Shown here piece by piece: positions 1 through 12,672 of a stretch of DNA of 64,000 nucleotides. The stretch is taken from assembly GCA_963921425.1 (NCBI GenBank), contig OY992833.1, positions 19,571,738 through 19,635,737 of the forward strand, read 5' to 3'. Numbering within the stretch: the stretch's first letter is position 1; every line of letters starts with the position of its first letter. Made by a program: the position numbers and the translations under genes. Origin of the DNA: Dryas octopetala (lineage: Eukaryota > Streptophyta > Magnoliopsida > Rosales > Rosaceae). The notes below the pieces were generated by a model. The model worked only from the letters and a program-made list of their open reading frames with translations, was not told where the DNA came from and did not search any database.

Positions 1-1211
1 ATCCAGTCACATTTTTCCTGATATACAACCTGAAATTTTCTCCCAGCACCTTGTCATTGATCAATTCAAATGCCAACCACTTTTTGTACCTATGATTAGT
101 ATATGCTGATTTAAATTCCAAAATATTTGAATCTTGCAGTAGTTCCTCATTTAATAATTCTTTCTTCTTTATTCAATTGAACTTCGTCTTAAATTATTTG
201 AAGCAAAAATGGAGTTGACATTCTTAGAGATTTCTTTCTATCCTTCCATTCTACGGTCAATGATGATGGTTCCTAATATTATAATTTTATTAAATATTCT
301 AAATTCTTTGGCAATATACCCGTGCATGGTGTGCACCTCTCAATTCGTATTAAATTGAACCAAATTAATGACTTTGGCTAGAGCCTAGGTTAAATAAATG
401 TCTGAACCATATTATAAGAACAAATATACAAGTGAGAGGTACATATCCAATAAATATATAATTGGACTAAAAAAAATCCAATTAATATATAATGTTATTA
501 TTTTACTAAAAGAACTCCATTTGTAATGTCGTATAAAAAGTATCAAATATGTTATTATTACGTAAAACAATTTAATTAAAAGGGAAAACATAAGATTGTG
601 GGATTTAAATCTCTTAAATGATGCTAGAGCACTAGCTAGCTATTGGTTTAGAGAATTTTTCCCAAATTTGAAAGAAATTGTATTGAGAAGTAATTTATGG
701 AACTCATAATTAACGCGTCTATTTGGGCATTTCTAGATATATTACTTGAAAAATTGACTTACTACGCACAGTAAATTGAATTTTATTGAAAAAAGTTCAT
801 AGTTCAAAACTTCAAATCACCATCATGAATCAAAGGACAATTTTGGATGAGTTTATCTTTCTTTATTAGATATAGAATGATTTTTTTTTTTTTGGCCAAT
901 AGATATAGATTGACAATTAGTGTTGGATATGATATAAGGTTGTATTGTAGAATGACTCTAGCAATAAAAGGGGATTACAGTTCTTAGCCAAAAAAAAAGG
1001 GACTATGGTTGAGGTCAAAGCAAGAAGAAAACTCATATTAAGTTTGTATAATTATTTACTCGTGGGTTTTTATAACATGTTTGGTGTTGTCTTGGGAGGC
1101 AACTAATTAGTTAGACAGTTCACAATCTTGAAGCGTTTCATAAGAAATTATATATAAAGTTTTGCTAAACCCTGGCAATCTGAACAATCAATAAGGTCTT
1201 CAAAATTTCCC
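1..1211. other. AT-rich upstream spacer
   Basis: I see no coding region here. The DNA is AT-rich with short homopolymer runs, such as a T run near 880-892. A TATA-like TATATAAA at 1151-1158 lies about 54 bases before the start codon of the next gene and is a plausible core promoter. The first kilobase otherwise shows no recognisable element. Confidence 0.5.
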
Positions 1212-2413
1212 ATGGAAGCACTGAGACATCGTAGACCCTCTCACCCAAGATACCAAACACTCCCATCTAGTCACTCTGATTCGTCTCAAGAACAGGTTAT
1301 AAATCTTCAGTTCTTATTATTCATTGCAAGTTGAAACCTTTCTTACATTGTTCTCTTTTTTATATTCTCACACATTGTCTTTAATCATTTTATTGTTCTT
1401 CTTTGATTACATGGGTAGATAACCATCAAATGACATGACTTTCTTCTTTATATATCCTTCAAATGATTGAAATTTACTTTGTTTCTTCTTTGTAGCAGAG
1501 AAATATACTGTGGAAGGTCTTGAAAAAAGTATCTTTAAAGGTGAAGAAATCTGTTACAGTCAAGAATTTGAAGGCCATATTACACAAGAAGGAAAGCAAT
1601 TCAGAAAAGATTCAGGAACCTCTCTTGGGTAGTATTAATTGGCTTGAAGATGGTCAAATACCAGTTGATCAAGGCATTCAGCAAGAACCCAGTTACCAAA
1701 TACTTGACCAGAATTCAATGAGAATGAAAATATATGTGAAAATACCATCAACCCAGAAGACCATTGTATTTGAGGCAAAAGGGTACAATATTGTCAATGA
1801 CATGAAAACCATGATTCAGTTGAAGGAGGGAATTCAATCAGACCACTACAGTTTAGTCTATGGTGGGAAGATAATTCAAGAATATAGGACGTTGGCCTCG
1901 CTTAACATTCGGACAGAATCAACCCTTTACATGATTTTTAATCCAAGAGATTTGATGTCCATTTTTGTGAAAACACCAAGAGGAAAGATTGTGAGATTTG
2001 AAGTTAAGGTCTTGTACACTGTCCGTGATGTCAAAGTGATTGTTGAGAGCTTTGTAGGATGTTCTGTTGCGGATTGTAGTATGATTTATGCAGGAAATGA
2101 GCTGCAGGATTACAAGACCTTGGCTTTCTACAACATTGAAGAAAATTCCACTTTAGAGGTGCTGCCTTCTTGGATTCAGATATTTATTAAGACATGGAGT
2201 GGGAAAACCATTACGCTTGATGTGACACGATCGAGTACTATTGAAGAGGTGAAGGACAAGATTTTTTGTAAAGTTAGAGTGCCAGTTTCTGTTCAGAGTA
2301 TTGTATTTGCCGGAAAACGCCTTGAAGATTACTGCTGTCTTGCAAGTTGCAACATTCAGAAACATTCCACTCTCCACATGGTTTTGTCTCCCTCAAAATT
2401 GGTCCTTAATTAA
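1212..2413 (+). CDS. Protein of four tandem, diverged ubiquitin-like domains
   Basis: Two coding exons, 1212-1295 and 1496-2413, join in phase 0 to give 333 residues. The ATG at 1212 was chosen because exon 1 is open, ends at a GT donor (GTTATA) and continues the long frame. The downstream exon alone has no early ATG. The protein holds four ubiquitin-like segments: a degenerate one at about residues 37-98 (it keeps a LEDG turn), then about 103-176, 181-252 and 254-325. The last is closest to ubiquitin, with FAGKRLED around the Lys48 position and CNIQKHSTLHMVL at the end. No domain ends in Gly-Gly and the C-terminus is LVLN, so by the known rule it should be neither processed into monomers nor conjugated. 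Inference: a ubiquitin-fold protein that binds ubiquitin-pathway partners rather than a polyubiquitin precursor. Partners are unknown. The intron acceptor is a TAGCAG tandem. Confidence 0.82.
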
Positions 2414-3795
2414 AGGGCAGGTTATCTGAAAGTGAATTTTCTTCCCTTGGTGATCAACCAGATTCCTCTATCATTCATGAGACAGAAGAAATGCAAGCTA
2501 GAGTTGAACTTCTGTAAGGCATTATGAGATGAGTTCCTGTCTCTTGGGTTTGGTAATGATGTAACAGTCTTTGCCATTGTAGGTTGTATATAAAACAAGG
2601 TCCAACTCATACATATGTTTGCAACAAAGTTACTTTTTTTTGCATTTGTTGATTTCACATGTTACAAAACTAGTAGAGAAGTTTAAGATAACCTCCGTTG
2701 TTCTGATGGGTGCTTTGTTTTCATCACTTGAATAATATATACAGACAACGACAGCGGTCATACTTAGGATCGTATATAAGAATTTGGAAATTTAAAGTAT
2801 AGTAACTCTGAGATATTGGAGCTTAAAGCTGACCTTTTTAGATACATATAAAAGATTAATATACTGAATGGAGGTGAAGGCTCAAAACTCTGCTAGTAAC
2901 ACATGCTTATGGCTTTCGATCATTTCATGAAATGGGAAGTAGTGTCTGTATACTAATACATAAGATCACATTTTTAGAGGCATGATTCAGCTTGAATGCT
3001 CTCACTTTCCTCAAACACAGACTGTGTGCTGTACTTATCATTATAAAAGCAATTTCTCGTTGCTTGGAGTACTTGCAAAAAGGAGCTTGTCAAGTTGATC
3101 CATTTACTGGCAGTGTGATGAATTCATTTGGTGGTGAATATACTTTGAGTCACATGGGACAAAATTTTTGGAAACAATTATATTGACATTAAGGCAATGA
3201 ATATTTACATATGTCATGGATTTTTCTTTTTAATTCCTTGGAAAATTTTCTTTCCAGAATAATTGCATAAATACAATAGAACAGAAACCCTCAAAAAAAA
3301 TTTAGTGAATGACATGAATATCCGACGATGACTTTGTCTTTTAAACCTATATTGGGTCAGAGATCCCCCTCTTTTTATTGAGACATGAGACAGATACTTC
3401 AACAATTGATACAGCTATCTTGTTGCCTTGCTTCAATTTGATTTTTAAGCTAGCACAGACTAATATCTTCAGGCTGGAGAAGAACCTCATATGTGAGTTT
3501 GGAACAGGTTTTGGCATAAAGATTTGGCTTGAAAACCAAGAAACTTTTACTGACAGAGTGTAAGTTCAACATGACAACAACATGCTTGTTGTAGATTCAA
3601 CTCATCAAATTTTTTCAAGTGTATTCTAGGCAGTAAGACACAGCATAAATTGGAAACCAACTTTTCAAATTTCAATTGGAGCTTTTCAAGTCACAGTTAT
3701 CAATGTGACGATTAAAAAGAAAAATGACAATGAAGAAAACCAGTAGAAGTCACACCTTCAGTTAGAGGGTTATGCTAAGACCTCCACTTCTGCAT
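2414..3795. other. Spacer between convergent genes
   Basis: This holds the 3' flanks of the ubiquitin-like gene (+) and the CRIB gene (-), which converge. Short open frames occur but have no coding character that I recognise. No repeat with clear borders is visible. Confidence 0.5.
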
Positions 3796-5343
3796 TTAGT
3801 TATTCCCTCCAGAGATTCCCTCAGAACCCTTCACTTCTACCAAAGCTGAGTTCATTTGACTCTCACTGTTCTTTAGTCCATGTTCTGAACCTTCCAACGA
3901 AATATCAGTTAAAGAATGTTGGCCTTTTGATCTTCTTCTTGATGATCTCGATGAGCCACCTTCAGAGGACCCCTTTTTTCTCCTTTGTTTTGGGACCCCA
4001 GGCGGGTCTTGTGAAGGGGATTCAGATCCAAGATTATTGGAATTCCTGCTTCGTCTTGCATGCCGGCTACTACCCTCTCGGGCTGAGGAATCCAATCCAG
4101 CTTCTGTGGAGCGATGGCGCCTAGAATGCTTGTTTGATCCATCAGAGCTTTTCTTGGTTGGGGAATTTCCAGGTGAACCTGAAGATGATTGGCGCCTAGA
4201 CTTTGGAATTTCATTTCGCTGCACCAATTCTTGGACAGCAAGTCCAGTTTTAATTATTTCTACAAAAGCAGCAACATTGCAACATTCAAGTGTGAAGAGT
4301 TGCATGTTTTTGTTGACTACATTTCCACATAAGATGGAGTAAGGAAAATCAAATTTAACTTCATGTTATTAGGCATTGCCAATTGGAGGGTTGTTATTCT
4401 GAGATTATTATGACAATAGAAAATGGATGCAATGCAAGCAGCCACTTTGTTCCTTCTAGTACTCCAATTTCTTAGTAAACATGATAGACTTGTGAGTGCC
4501 ATAGAAATTATGTTAATGTTATGAAAAACAAGCAAACCTTGGGAGGACAATTCTTTAACAGTCAGTTGCCCGGCAGATGAGACTTCAGCAGATGATTTGA
4601 ACTCACCCATCTGCATGATTTTGAATGTCATAGTCACAATTGTATGTAACATAGGGAAATGTCCTTGAAATTAAGGATAATTAACTAATGTGATTGGTGT
4701 ATGTTTCAGACTCTCTGGTGGGGGTGCTTGTTTATATGTGTCTAATTGGTAAGAAAATTTATGAAGTTCGTAAAAATGATCCATTGCTTGTGGTATAAAA
4801 AAAGAGGGCAGAGAGAGAGAGAGAGAGGTCGATGTACCCAGCTGGGGGTATTATTATTTGCAGATGGACCATCCCATCCAATGTGTGCAACATGCTTTAC
4901 ATCTGTTGGAAAGCCAATTTGTATCTCTTGGTCTTTTTCATCTGCAAATTTTCAACAACTTGGTTAGTCACTTTGCTCTTTCTCTTTTTGGATAAACTTA
5001 TTTATATCCCATGGAAGAGATTAAACTGAAAAGAAAACTTATGCTCATGATTTGTTGCTGCCAAATATAAAAACCCTGCAATATTTTCCATCCTTAATTT
5101 CAAAGTTGAAATTATACACACTGATACTATTATAACTCCAAAGATCAGGATAGACCTGTCTGTGTTTGTATCAATTCATGATCATATAAAGAGACAAACC
5201 AACTTGGACTAATAATGCCCCAGACATTGTAAACTTGAAAAACTTATTCCAATGGTGGAAAAAAATCAATTGAAATTGCACGTACCAAAAATGTTTGAAA
5301 TGTATCTTAGCCCTTTGAAGAGGCCCTTCACCTTGGTTGCCAT
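3796..5343 (-). CDS. ROP-interactive CRIB motif-containing protein (RIC type)
   Basis: Four exons read on the minus strand: 5343-5286, 4941-4838, 4610-4538 and 4259-3796. The phases agree and give 232 residues. The start MATKVKGLFKGLRYISNIF is the conserved N-terminus of the RIC9/10/11-like subgroup. Exon 2 carries the CRIB motif at about residues 26-44: an IQIGFP start, the two histidines of VKHVAHIG at 36 and 39, then WDGP. This motif is known to bind the active GTP form of plant ROP GTPases. The rest is Ser/Arg-rich and low complexity, with a predicted-disordered basic tail (SRRHRS-like and SSRRRS-like stretches at about residues 100-190). RIC proteins are cytosolic or cell-cortex ROP effectors that act on actin, microtubules or calcium. 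The exon 4 acceptor (TTTGTAG) is the least certain junction. The subgroup assignment is from memory of the family. Confidence 0.88.
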
Positions 5344-6838
5344 TTTGAATTGGCTCAAGTAATTCAGGACATGTACAGAAACCTTCAGCTGGAAAAGTTG
5401 CTGGTGTGCGTGCAGGTGGTGCTTCTCATCAACTTCAAATACAAAGAGAGCAAGAATGTATAGGACAAGCTGCTGATCATGAAACCCACAAAATGGAGAA
5501 AGAATAAATACTATATCATACATAATGTAATTTGGAAACTCCTTTGCCCAAAGAATATGCAGTTTCTACACCCCCATGTTATATATATAATAATAAACTC
5601 CTTTCTCTGGTTCTCCCTATGTGGGTTAGAAAAAAAAAAAAAAAAAAACTTAAAACTTATCTATTAGTTGTAAGCACTTTAATTATGTATCTATCTCTAT
5701 TATCACTGACTTAGAACGTGATGAGAGAGATAAACATAATAGATATATACACCCATTACATGTAAGTGTTTCTTGGGTTACTAGGTTACCATTTTCTAGG
5801 GAAAATGCATGATTGACAAATGAATCAGTCTACATTAATTGTTAATATGCAAATGAATTAAGCCCCATTCATGAAACACAGATGAGACACAGAAATTGTG
5901 TACCTTTAGAGGTTGGGATAATGGCATCAGCATCATACAAGCAGCTCTTGCAATGTCAAGAACACATCATGGTGTAAGATCCCAATTAGCCTACCCACAT
6001 GATCCAGCGGCATAAACATGATTCTGTGACCGAAAAAATGTTTTTTTTTTTGTCTGAGTGACCAAAAAAGTATTAATGGAATCAAAGGTGCAGATTACTT
6101 GCAGCAGCTGATGATTGTGGCATGATGGGGGCAACAAAGATTGTGAATTGGAAAATCCCGAAAGAATGAGAATTGGAATGAGAGCACAGGTTTTGTTGGG
6201 TGGCCCGGAGGTGGTGGTGGCGAAGCGGGGCTCGTGATTCCGGTGGCCAGTCAATCAAAACCTGAAGCTCACCGGGTTTTCGGGTTGGAAACTAGAGAGA
6301 TAGAGCTAGAAATGGCCCACCCCACAGGCTAAAATTTGGTTGGAGGGGAAATGTTAACGGTTTTTCAGTGAATGCGCGCCAAATGCGGTTGGGAGAAACA
6401 ATTGTGTGGCAGTTGTCGAATTCACCCTACCTTGCCCACATCTCATTTATCCGCTACATCTGGATTTCATTTCCATAAAAAACAAAAACTTAAAGCTTGT
6501 GTGAAAACATCGTATCACTACGTTACCATGACCCATATGTTTAATAACTCAAATAAAGGTATTTGTTTATATTTTTAAAATAAGATTAAAACTTCTTATT
6601 TTTTAGTACGACTTTAAACTTATATTTAGTTTCAATACATTGTATTCTTTAGGCAGGGATGATTTTGGCATCCACACTCGAGTTATTCACACGTAGTCCA
6701 GATGGGTTCCCATACGAGAATTTTTAATGCTAATCATATACAAAAAAAATTTCATACGTAAATTAGAATTCTCGTATAGAATTTCATTTAAACAAGCTTT
6801 CTATATAAAATATTTGGCATAAAGAATTGTCATATAGG
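5344..6838. other. 5' flank of the CRIB gene and spacer
   Basis: The first 150 bases upstream of the CRIB start codon look like a 5' leader. Poly-A/T tracts lie at about 5630-5648 and 6040-6050. A more GC-rich stretch at about 6180-6300 could be a distal 5' exon or promoter, but I cannot show a splice path to it. Nothing else was recognised. Confidence 0.4.
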
Positions 6839-6846
6839 ATTCCGTC

Positions 6847-7676
6847 CAGGGGCGAATCTAGGATTTCAAAGTGGGGTGGGCTAAACTTAGCTTACGAACT
6901 ATTTTTGTCTTTAAAAAAAAAAAGTTGCACCTAGTTAATTAGGGGGACGTAATGGCAAATACTTTATAACACTATTTAAGTTGGGCCCAACGTTTCTTCA
7001 CTAAGTAAAAATTATAAATTATCAATTCATTATCGATACTATTAATTAGAAAATTCTCGTTCAATGGGGATGATCATACATTCAGCCAGAAATTTATCAT
7101 CTATCTTGTTTCGTAGTCGATTTTTTAATAAACCTCATAGATGAAAATGCTCGTTCTTTCGTTGATGTAGCAACATAAAGAGTCAACACCAGACGAATCA
7201 ATCTATCAATCAAGTCGTAGTCTTTTGTCAACCCTATTTCTACTAATTTAATAAACAGTTGAGAAAAAAATAAAAAACAAAGACCATGGAGATATAAACC
7301 CAAATTAAAACTCATATAATACCTTATTAGAGACTTAGAGTTAGAACTGTGTGTGGTGGGGGCTAGGAGATGAGAGAGATCTATGTGTTGCTCTGATTTG
7401 CATAGGTAAGAAGTTTTGGGGATTAGGGGAAAAGGAAACAATTTAATTAAAATAACTTTTTATTCTTTGGTGGGTTAATGTTCAGCACATGATTACTGTC
7501 ATGGAATGATGAGTTAATTAACTTAATGTTCAGCAAAACCAATAAATAAAAGGGCCAGTGGGATTTGGATGGAAATGGACTGGGCTAGGCTTCAAATGTA
7601 TACAACTAAGCTTAAAAAAACCCAAAAAAGCACCTGGGCTGCAGCCCAGGCAGCCCATAACATAGATTCGCCCCTG
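6847..7676. mobile_element. hAT-type transposon, 830 bp, non-autonomous
   Basis: The ends are perfect 14-base terminal inverted repeats, CAGGGGCGAATCTA at 6847-6860 and its reverse complement at 7663-7676. They are flanked by an exact 8-bp target duplication, ATTCCGTC (6839-6846 and 7677-7684). CAGGG ends plus an 8-bp duplication is the hAT signature. The interior keeps a remnant of the transposase C-terminus on the minus strand. The exact duplication suggests a fairly recent insertion. Confidence 0.93.
7097..7246 (-). pseudogene. Remnant of hAT transposase dimerisation domain
   Basis: On the minus strand this encodes DYDLIDRLIRLVLTL followed by TKERAFSSMRFIK, which matches the hAT C-terminal dimerisation region found in plant zinc finger MYM-type 1-like transposases (RLIRLVLTLPVSTATTERAFS type). 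Only this short part is recognisable. The frame upstream is unrelated and the catalytic part is absent, so the element cannot move itself. Confidence 0.75.
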
Positions 7677-7684
7677 ATTCCGTC

Positions 7685-9059
7685 TAGATTAAGTGTGAAT
7701 GACCTACACATGGATATGAGAATCCTAACTTTAGATACATAGTTGTGATAATGATGTGATACAAGTCATATGACCCGTCCTAAATAAGATTTCCTTCATT
7801 CATTTATGCCCCATGACTTCTATTTCCAACCCACATTGGGTGCACTCAATTGCCACTTCAGCACCAAAATTCATTAGGACTCACTCAACTAATTATATCA
7901 AAAATATAATATTGATCATCGCGGAATACATCTCAAACTGATCTCGAACGAATAGATGAATCTTACTTACATTAAACACGTGGTCCACAATATGGTTAAT
8001 AAATATAATGAAAATAATTTTATAGATGAACAAAGTTACAAAAGTGTAGCATGTTGCTATATCCTACCAGAGTCGAGATGAGATAGCCTTGTCAATGTCA
8101 TGCCAAGCAAACTAAGGTAGTTTCCATGTACATCCACTCCTCCAACCTAATTTTTCCTTAGGAGACTCATCTATTTATCAATAATAAAAAGAGGAGATTT
8201 TTGCACTCTATTTTTAATCACTTGCACTCCTTATTTCTTTTTTTTTTTAAACGTTTTCTACATATTTTTATTAGCTAGTTCCAGATTTACCCTTATACTT
8301 TCTTTCCTGAAAAACTACATCTTTATAGATTAATCTATTCGGTTCATTGCCTCTAATTCATCTTCTTCTTTTTTTTTTTTCTTCTTGTTACATGGATACC
8401 AAGTATACCCCCACTTTCTCTGATATGCATATGTTGGATATTGGACCTTGTCCTACTGTTAGGAGCAAGGATATAAAATAAGGTTTGGGAACACAAAGAG
8501 AAAAGTTAATTTAGCATAATCTATAAATTTGACAAACCTAAGTTTGGGATGACATGGCTGTACTTGATTTGATCTTTTCTATAAATTCCTAAAGAGGTGT
8601 TTTATGTTTCTTCATTAACCACCACAAAAATAGTCCAAGTCTCCAAGATTTCCAGTGTTTTATAACATCCCAGATGTCTAATTATAAACTAATTAAATAA
8701 CCAAAAGTCGATCTAAAAACTCATTACTGCGCTCTGAATTTGGTAAATTTTTACATACCGTTGGAGTAGCAGTAGTGAGCACACAAGTATATGACAAACT
8801 GAACTTTACCTTCAGCACAAGGTAAGGCGGCATATGAAATTAAATAAAAATCACTGTAATAACCAATTATAAGTAAAAATTTAACATTAAACATTAATCC
8901 AAAAGTCATTTGGAAGTGAAGGGAAAAGTCACATTATTTTTCATGTTTAAAGTTGAAGTTTAGGCTAGGCCTTAAGGACATGATCTCCAAGGAGGAGGAA
9001 ATGGCAGGTGCAGGCAAGGCAACTGACTGCATAAGCCTTCTCATCAGAAACCTTCTCAA
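7685..9059. other. Spacer upstream of GLTP 3' end
   Basis: AT-rich DNA without a gene. Pyrimidine runs occur at about 8220-8250 and 8365-8385. The stretch around 8165-8280 looks like a short interspersed-repeat end, but I could not find its partner. The last ~60 bases are GLTP 3' UTR sequence. Confidence 0.4.
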
Positions 9060-11220
9060 TCATGAAGCCTTCAAGTCATCCAGGCCAACACTAGCCTGTG
9101 TCAAAAGAGTAAAGTTCATGAGCCTTTATTAACAGTTTATAGCTAATTAGTTGGATTAAAGTTATTGTCTTTTTGCTTATTATTCTTCTAATAGAAAAAT
9201 CAATGGAATGACAAACAAAGAAAATTATGAAATTTCCCTTCCAGCCAAAGGACAATACGTCAGTCCTTTGAGTTTCATTACTTTACGACCACTTGCTTTA
9301 CTTTTCAGTACAATGGAGTGTGTCAAGAACAACAGTTAGGGAAAAACTGCAAAATTGAGCATTAAGTTTCCAAACACAATCTCATGTAGCTAATTAATGA
9401 AATAGAAATTCTTTTCCTTCAACTTCTCCTGTTAAACACTTGTCGGTCATTAAACCTAAATATTGTGTTCAATAGATGGCAACCTTCAATTTCAAAACTT
9501 AACAAATATGTTAATGAGTAAGGACCCTACTAATGTTCTGCAACAGAAGAAAGCATCTTACCAAAAACTTGTGATTCTCTTGAAGCAGAGGTGTAAAGGT
9601 ACTGCAAAATTTCTCTATATCAGCCATGATATCACCATTGCCTCCTATCACGTCCATGAACTTCTTTCTATCAGGAGCAAGCTTCATGGCAATCTATTAT
9701 TCCAGCTTCAAATAAGTCAAAATTTCTAAATGAAAAAAAGGTTCTCATTTGCCATTTCTTTCACTAAAGAAAAAGGTGAGAAATACTAGAATGATACAAT
9801 ATAATAATTAGATCATATAGTACAAGTAACGATGAATCAGTTGATAAGCTAAGTGGGCATTTCTGGTATCCAAAATTTTCATCTATGGTTCTTGCTTCAA
9901 AACAGTGAGAGTATAGTCTATACTAAAAGAGAGATTTTTCGCTAACAGGGGAAAAAACAGAAATGCTCTCAGGTTTAGTAAATATTAAAAGCTTCATGCC
10001 TCACTAGTATCAAACATTAGTTTGAATGGATGAGAGATCATAAGAGCACATAAGAATGCACGAAGGGTCAAATAATTAACAAAATGCAAAAAATAGGCAG
10101 TTAAGCATTAAAAAAGGAAGATTCAACATGCAGAATATAATTGTCATCATTCTATTGAAGTCCAGCATATGACATTCAAAGGATTAAGGCCAGTGTGACA
10201 AAATGGTAGCACATCAAATGATTGAAGGGGCATCAAAGACATTACACTGAAACTTGAACTAGCAAGCCATCCATGCCATTTTTTCAGGGTCTTGCCATAG
10301 GAATCTGTACAAGCCTGTGACATTGTCCAATCTGGATGATCCAGTAAGTTCTGAAACAACTCTACCAAGAAATCCATTGCTCTGAAAAGTAATTAAGAAA
10401 AATATCATCATACTCATGAGGTATCGCACTTCAACATAGTGCAAAGGCATAAAAGCAAAAAAAGCACAAGTTTCTGATTATATCATTTACCTTGTCAACC
10501 AAAGAAGACCATTGGTGCAGCTGGATGATGCTTTTGCTGTTTTTTCGTCAACCTCAACTTGTACCAAACTGTACAAGTGGTTGAATTTGGAAGGATCAGT
10601 TGAATATTTAGTTTCCAATCTCTATACACAAAGCCAAAATTGTAGAGAGTGAGAACATGCAGAGCATTCAAACTCAATCAAACTAAAAACAGTTTAATCA
10701 CCTTTTAACATAAACATCACTTACAAGATATTCTAATCAGATTCATGTATATAGCGTTCAGATTAGCATTGACATATCCATGTTGGACAACACAAAATAT
10801 ACCCATGACTGACAAAAAGTATTAAACTTGCAGTGAGCATGAATGGGGAAAATGCATGTAAAAGAGCATCTTACCGTTATATTACCACCGACGTCCGATT
10901 TAACAAGGGACATAGCAGCTCCAAACTTCTCTGGCATCAGAAAAATGGGAACTTCAGTTTGTAACCAAAAGGGTCAAACCCAGAACCAAAACAGGCTCGT
11001 ATTGTACAAATAACAAATGGGTAGGCAGCATTATGCTATACAAATACATGCAAACAAAAAATTGGGTTAAAAGCCTTAGAATCAAAGAGGGAGAGAGTGA
11101 ACCTATAACAGGCAAAATCTGCTTGCACACTTCCAAGAAAGGCTTGGTGAGCATTTCGCCTTCTGCGGACTTCACAGTCTTCATCCCTTCCAGAGCAGGA
11201 GCGAACACAGTCCCCTCCAT
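9060..11220 (-). CDS. GLTP1: Glycolipid transfer protein
   Basis: Six exons on the minus strand: 11220-11103, 10930-10875, 10621-10491, 10381-10246, 9693-9562 and 9095-9060. All phases fit and give 202 residues, the usual length of plant GLTP. It is a cytosolic all-helical protein that carries glucosylceramide-type glycolipids between membranes. The start MEGTVFAPALEGMK is the family N-terminus. Residues lining the known sugar-binding site are present by alignment: D52, N56, R59 (Lys in animals), W99 and H138 (KKWHGW). The C-terminus ends ASVGLDDLKAS, encoded by a separate 12-codon exon. Exon 5 begins with ATT right after AATAG, which restores the expected spacing after SSSFS. Nothing looks broken. 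A 5' UTR intron is likely, since the leader changes character upstream of 11230. The gene symbol is by homology. Confidence 0.93.
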
Positions 11221-12049
11221 CTTTTAGCTTCACTGCATAATAATCATACCATTACAATTCACAAATTAACAAGTAAATCAGTGAAATTGTACACGCAACA
11301 GGCTCAAAGCTATGATTTTTAAACAGCTTAATCAGAAAATAATGATTGCTAAATTAAATAATTACAAAACAAGGTCCAGACGAAGATTGTGTTACAAATG
11401 ATTGAAAGAGAGTGAGAAGAAGATCGGAGCTCACATGGGTTGGATCTGAGTAAGATTGCAGAAATGGTGGAGATCAAAATCGTGATATTGTTAATGATAA
11501 ACGATTGAGAAAATGTTGGTTCGATTCGATATTCGGAAAATGGGAATTGGGTGGAGAAATTATCTGAGAAGAATCAGATTCTGTGATTTGATGACGGTGG
11601 GATTGAATTGCTTTAAAGCTCGAAGGGGAACAGGCTTTGACAGACTGATTGACTGTTTTGACTGTGTCGTTTTGGGTGAAATGAACGAGTAAACGACGCC
11701 GCAGCGTGTGGGATACGACGTGTTGTACGCGTGGTTGGATTGCTTTATTTTTTTGGCCAAGGGTGGTTCGATTGGTTAAGAAAGGGAGGGAGGGCTATAA
11801 CCGCCATCCCGCTATGGCTAAGCGTCAAACCAGGTTCGTGGCCGTTTTGATTTTTTTAAATTCTGTCACTGACTTACACGAAGCGAATCGGGCATCATGC
11901 AATTCACGTTGCTGGATCTTACTCGTAAATTTCTAAGGAATAAATATTTGAATTAAAAAGAAAAAAGTTACAAAATAATAGGAAAAGTTTAAATATTGGA
12001 TGAGAGATCGAGAGGATATTTTATTGTTGAAACACATCTGAGTCGTACA
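11221..12049. other. GLTP 5' leader and promoter side
   Basis: Just upstream of the GLTP start there is an acceptor-like run, then a likely untranslated exon around 11430-11600. The DNA at 11560-11900 is GC-richer than its surroundings, typical of a plant promoter. No other gene is visible. Confidence 0.4.
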
Positions 12050-12672
12050 CAGGCACGGAGCCAGGAATTAAAAATGAGGTGGGCTAAAATTAAAAGCTAC
12101 TTGCGACAAAAAAAAAAACTTAGAGGTTATCGAAATTTTGATAGCATCTCGTTTGTTTTTAGCGATAGTTTCTAAATTTAAAAATTTGTTAAAACACATT
12201 ATTGATCTAAAATGAAATTTATTTAAAGAAAATTCAATGATACGAGTGAATCTCATTAATAAACAACAAAACATACACTTACTCAGAGGAGGCGTAATGA
12301 GTCTTACCCCTCAAAATGCATAGTCATACAAAAAAGACAATAACAAATAAACATGCAATGCAATTACATATAATATAACACTATTTAAGTTGTACCATAC
12401 AATTCTTCATAATATAAAAATGATTAATTTCAGAATCATAACTTTAAAAAAAGTTAAGAGCACTTACCTTTTCCTTTAAGCTTTGGAGCTGAATGTGATT
12501 GGGGAGTTAAGAGCAGCTGGGCAGAGATGAAGGGCAGCTGGGAATTATTGTTGAGAATGAGAGTATGAGAGGACTCACCTGTGAAAATGAGAATGAGAGA
12601 ATGGGCAGCAGGTAGCTGGTTTAATTAGTTAATTGGAGGGTAATAGTTGGGTTATTAAGTCTAATTGGGCTG
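12050..12672. mobile_element. Truncated hAT-family relative
   Basis: The left end starts CAGGCACGGAGCCAGGA at 12050, a hAT-type terminus. The interior shares segments with the 6847-7676 element, including GGTGGGCTAAA near the end and CACTATTTAAGTTG about 300 bases in. The region ends with GGGCTGGGCAGCA, like the other element's subterminal part, but no matching inverted terminus or target duplication is visible. It is therefore truncated or decayed on the right. The right border is approximate. Confidence 0.6.

Noticed and set aside
5991..6254. 87-codon minus-strand frame upstream of the CRIB gene
   Set aside because: It is in the right place for a 5' leader but has no conserved sequence and no in-frame splice to the CRIB start.
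9463..9729. 88-codon plus-strand frame
   Set aside because: It is the complement of GLTP exon 5 and its flanks; the minus-strand gene explains the openness.
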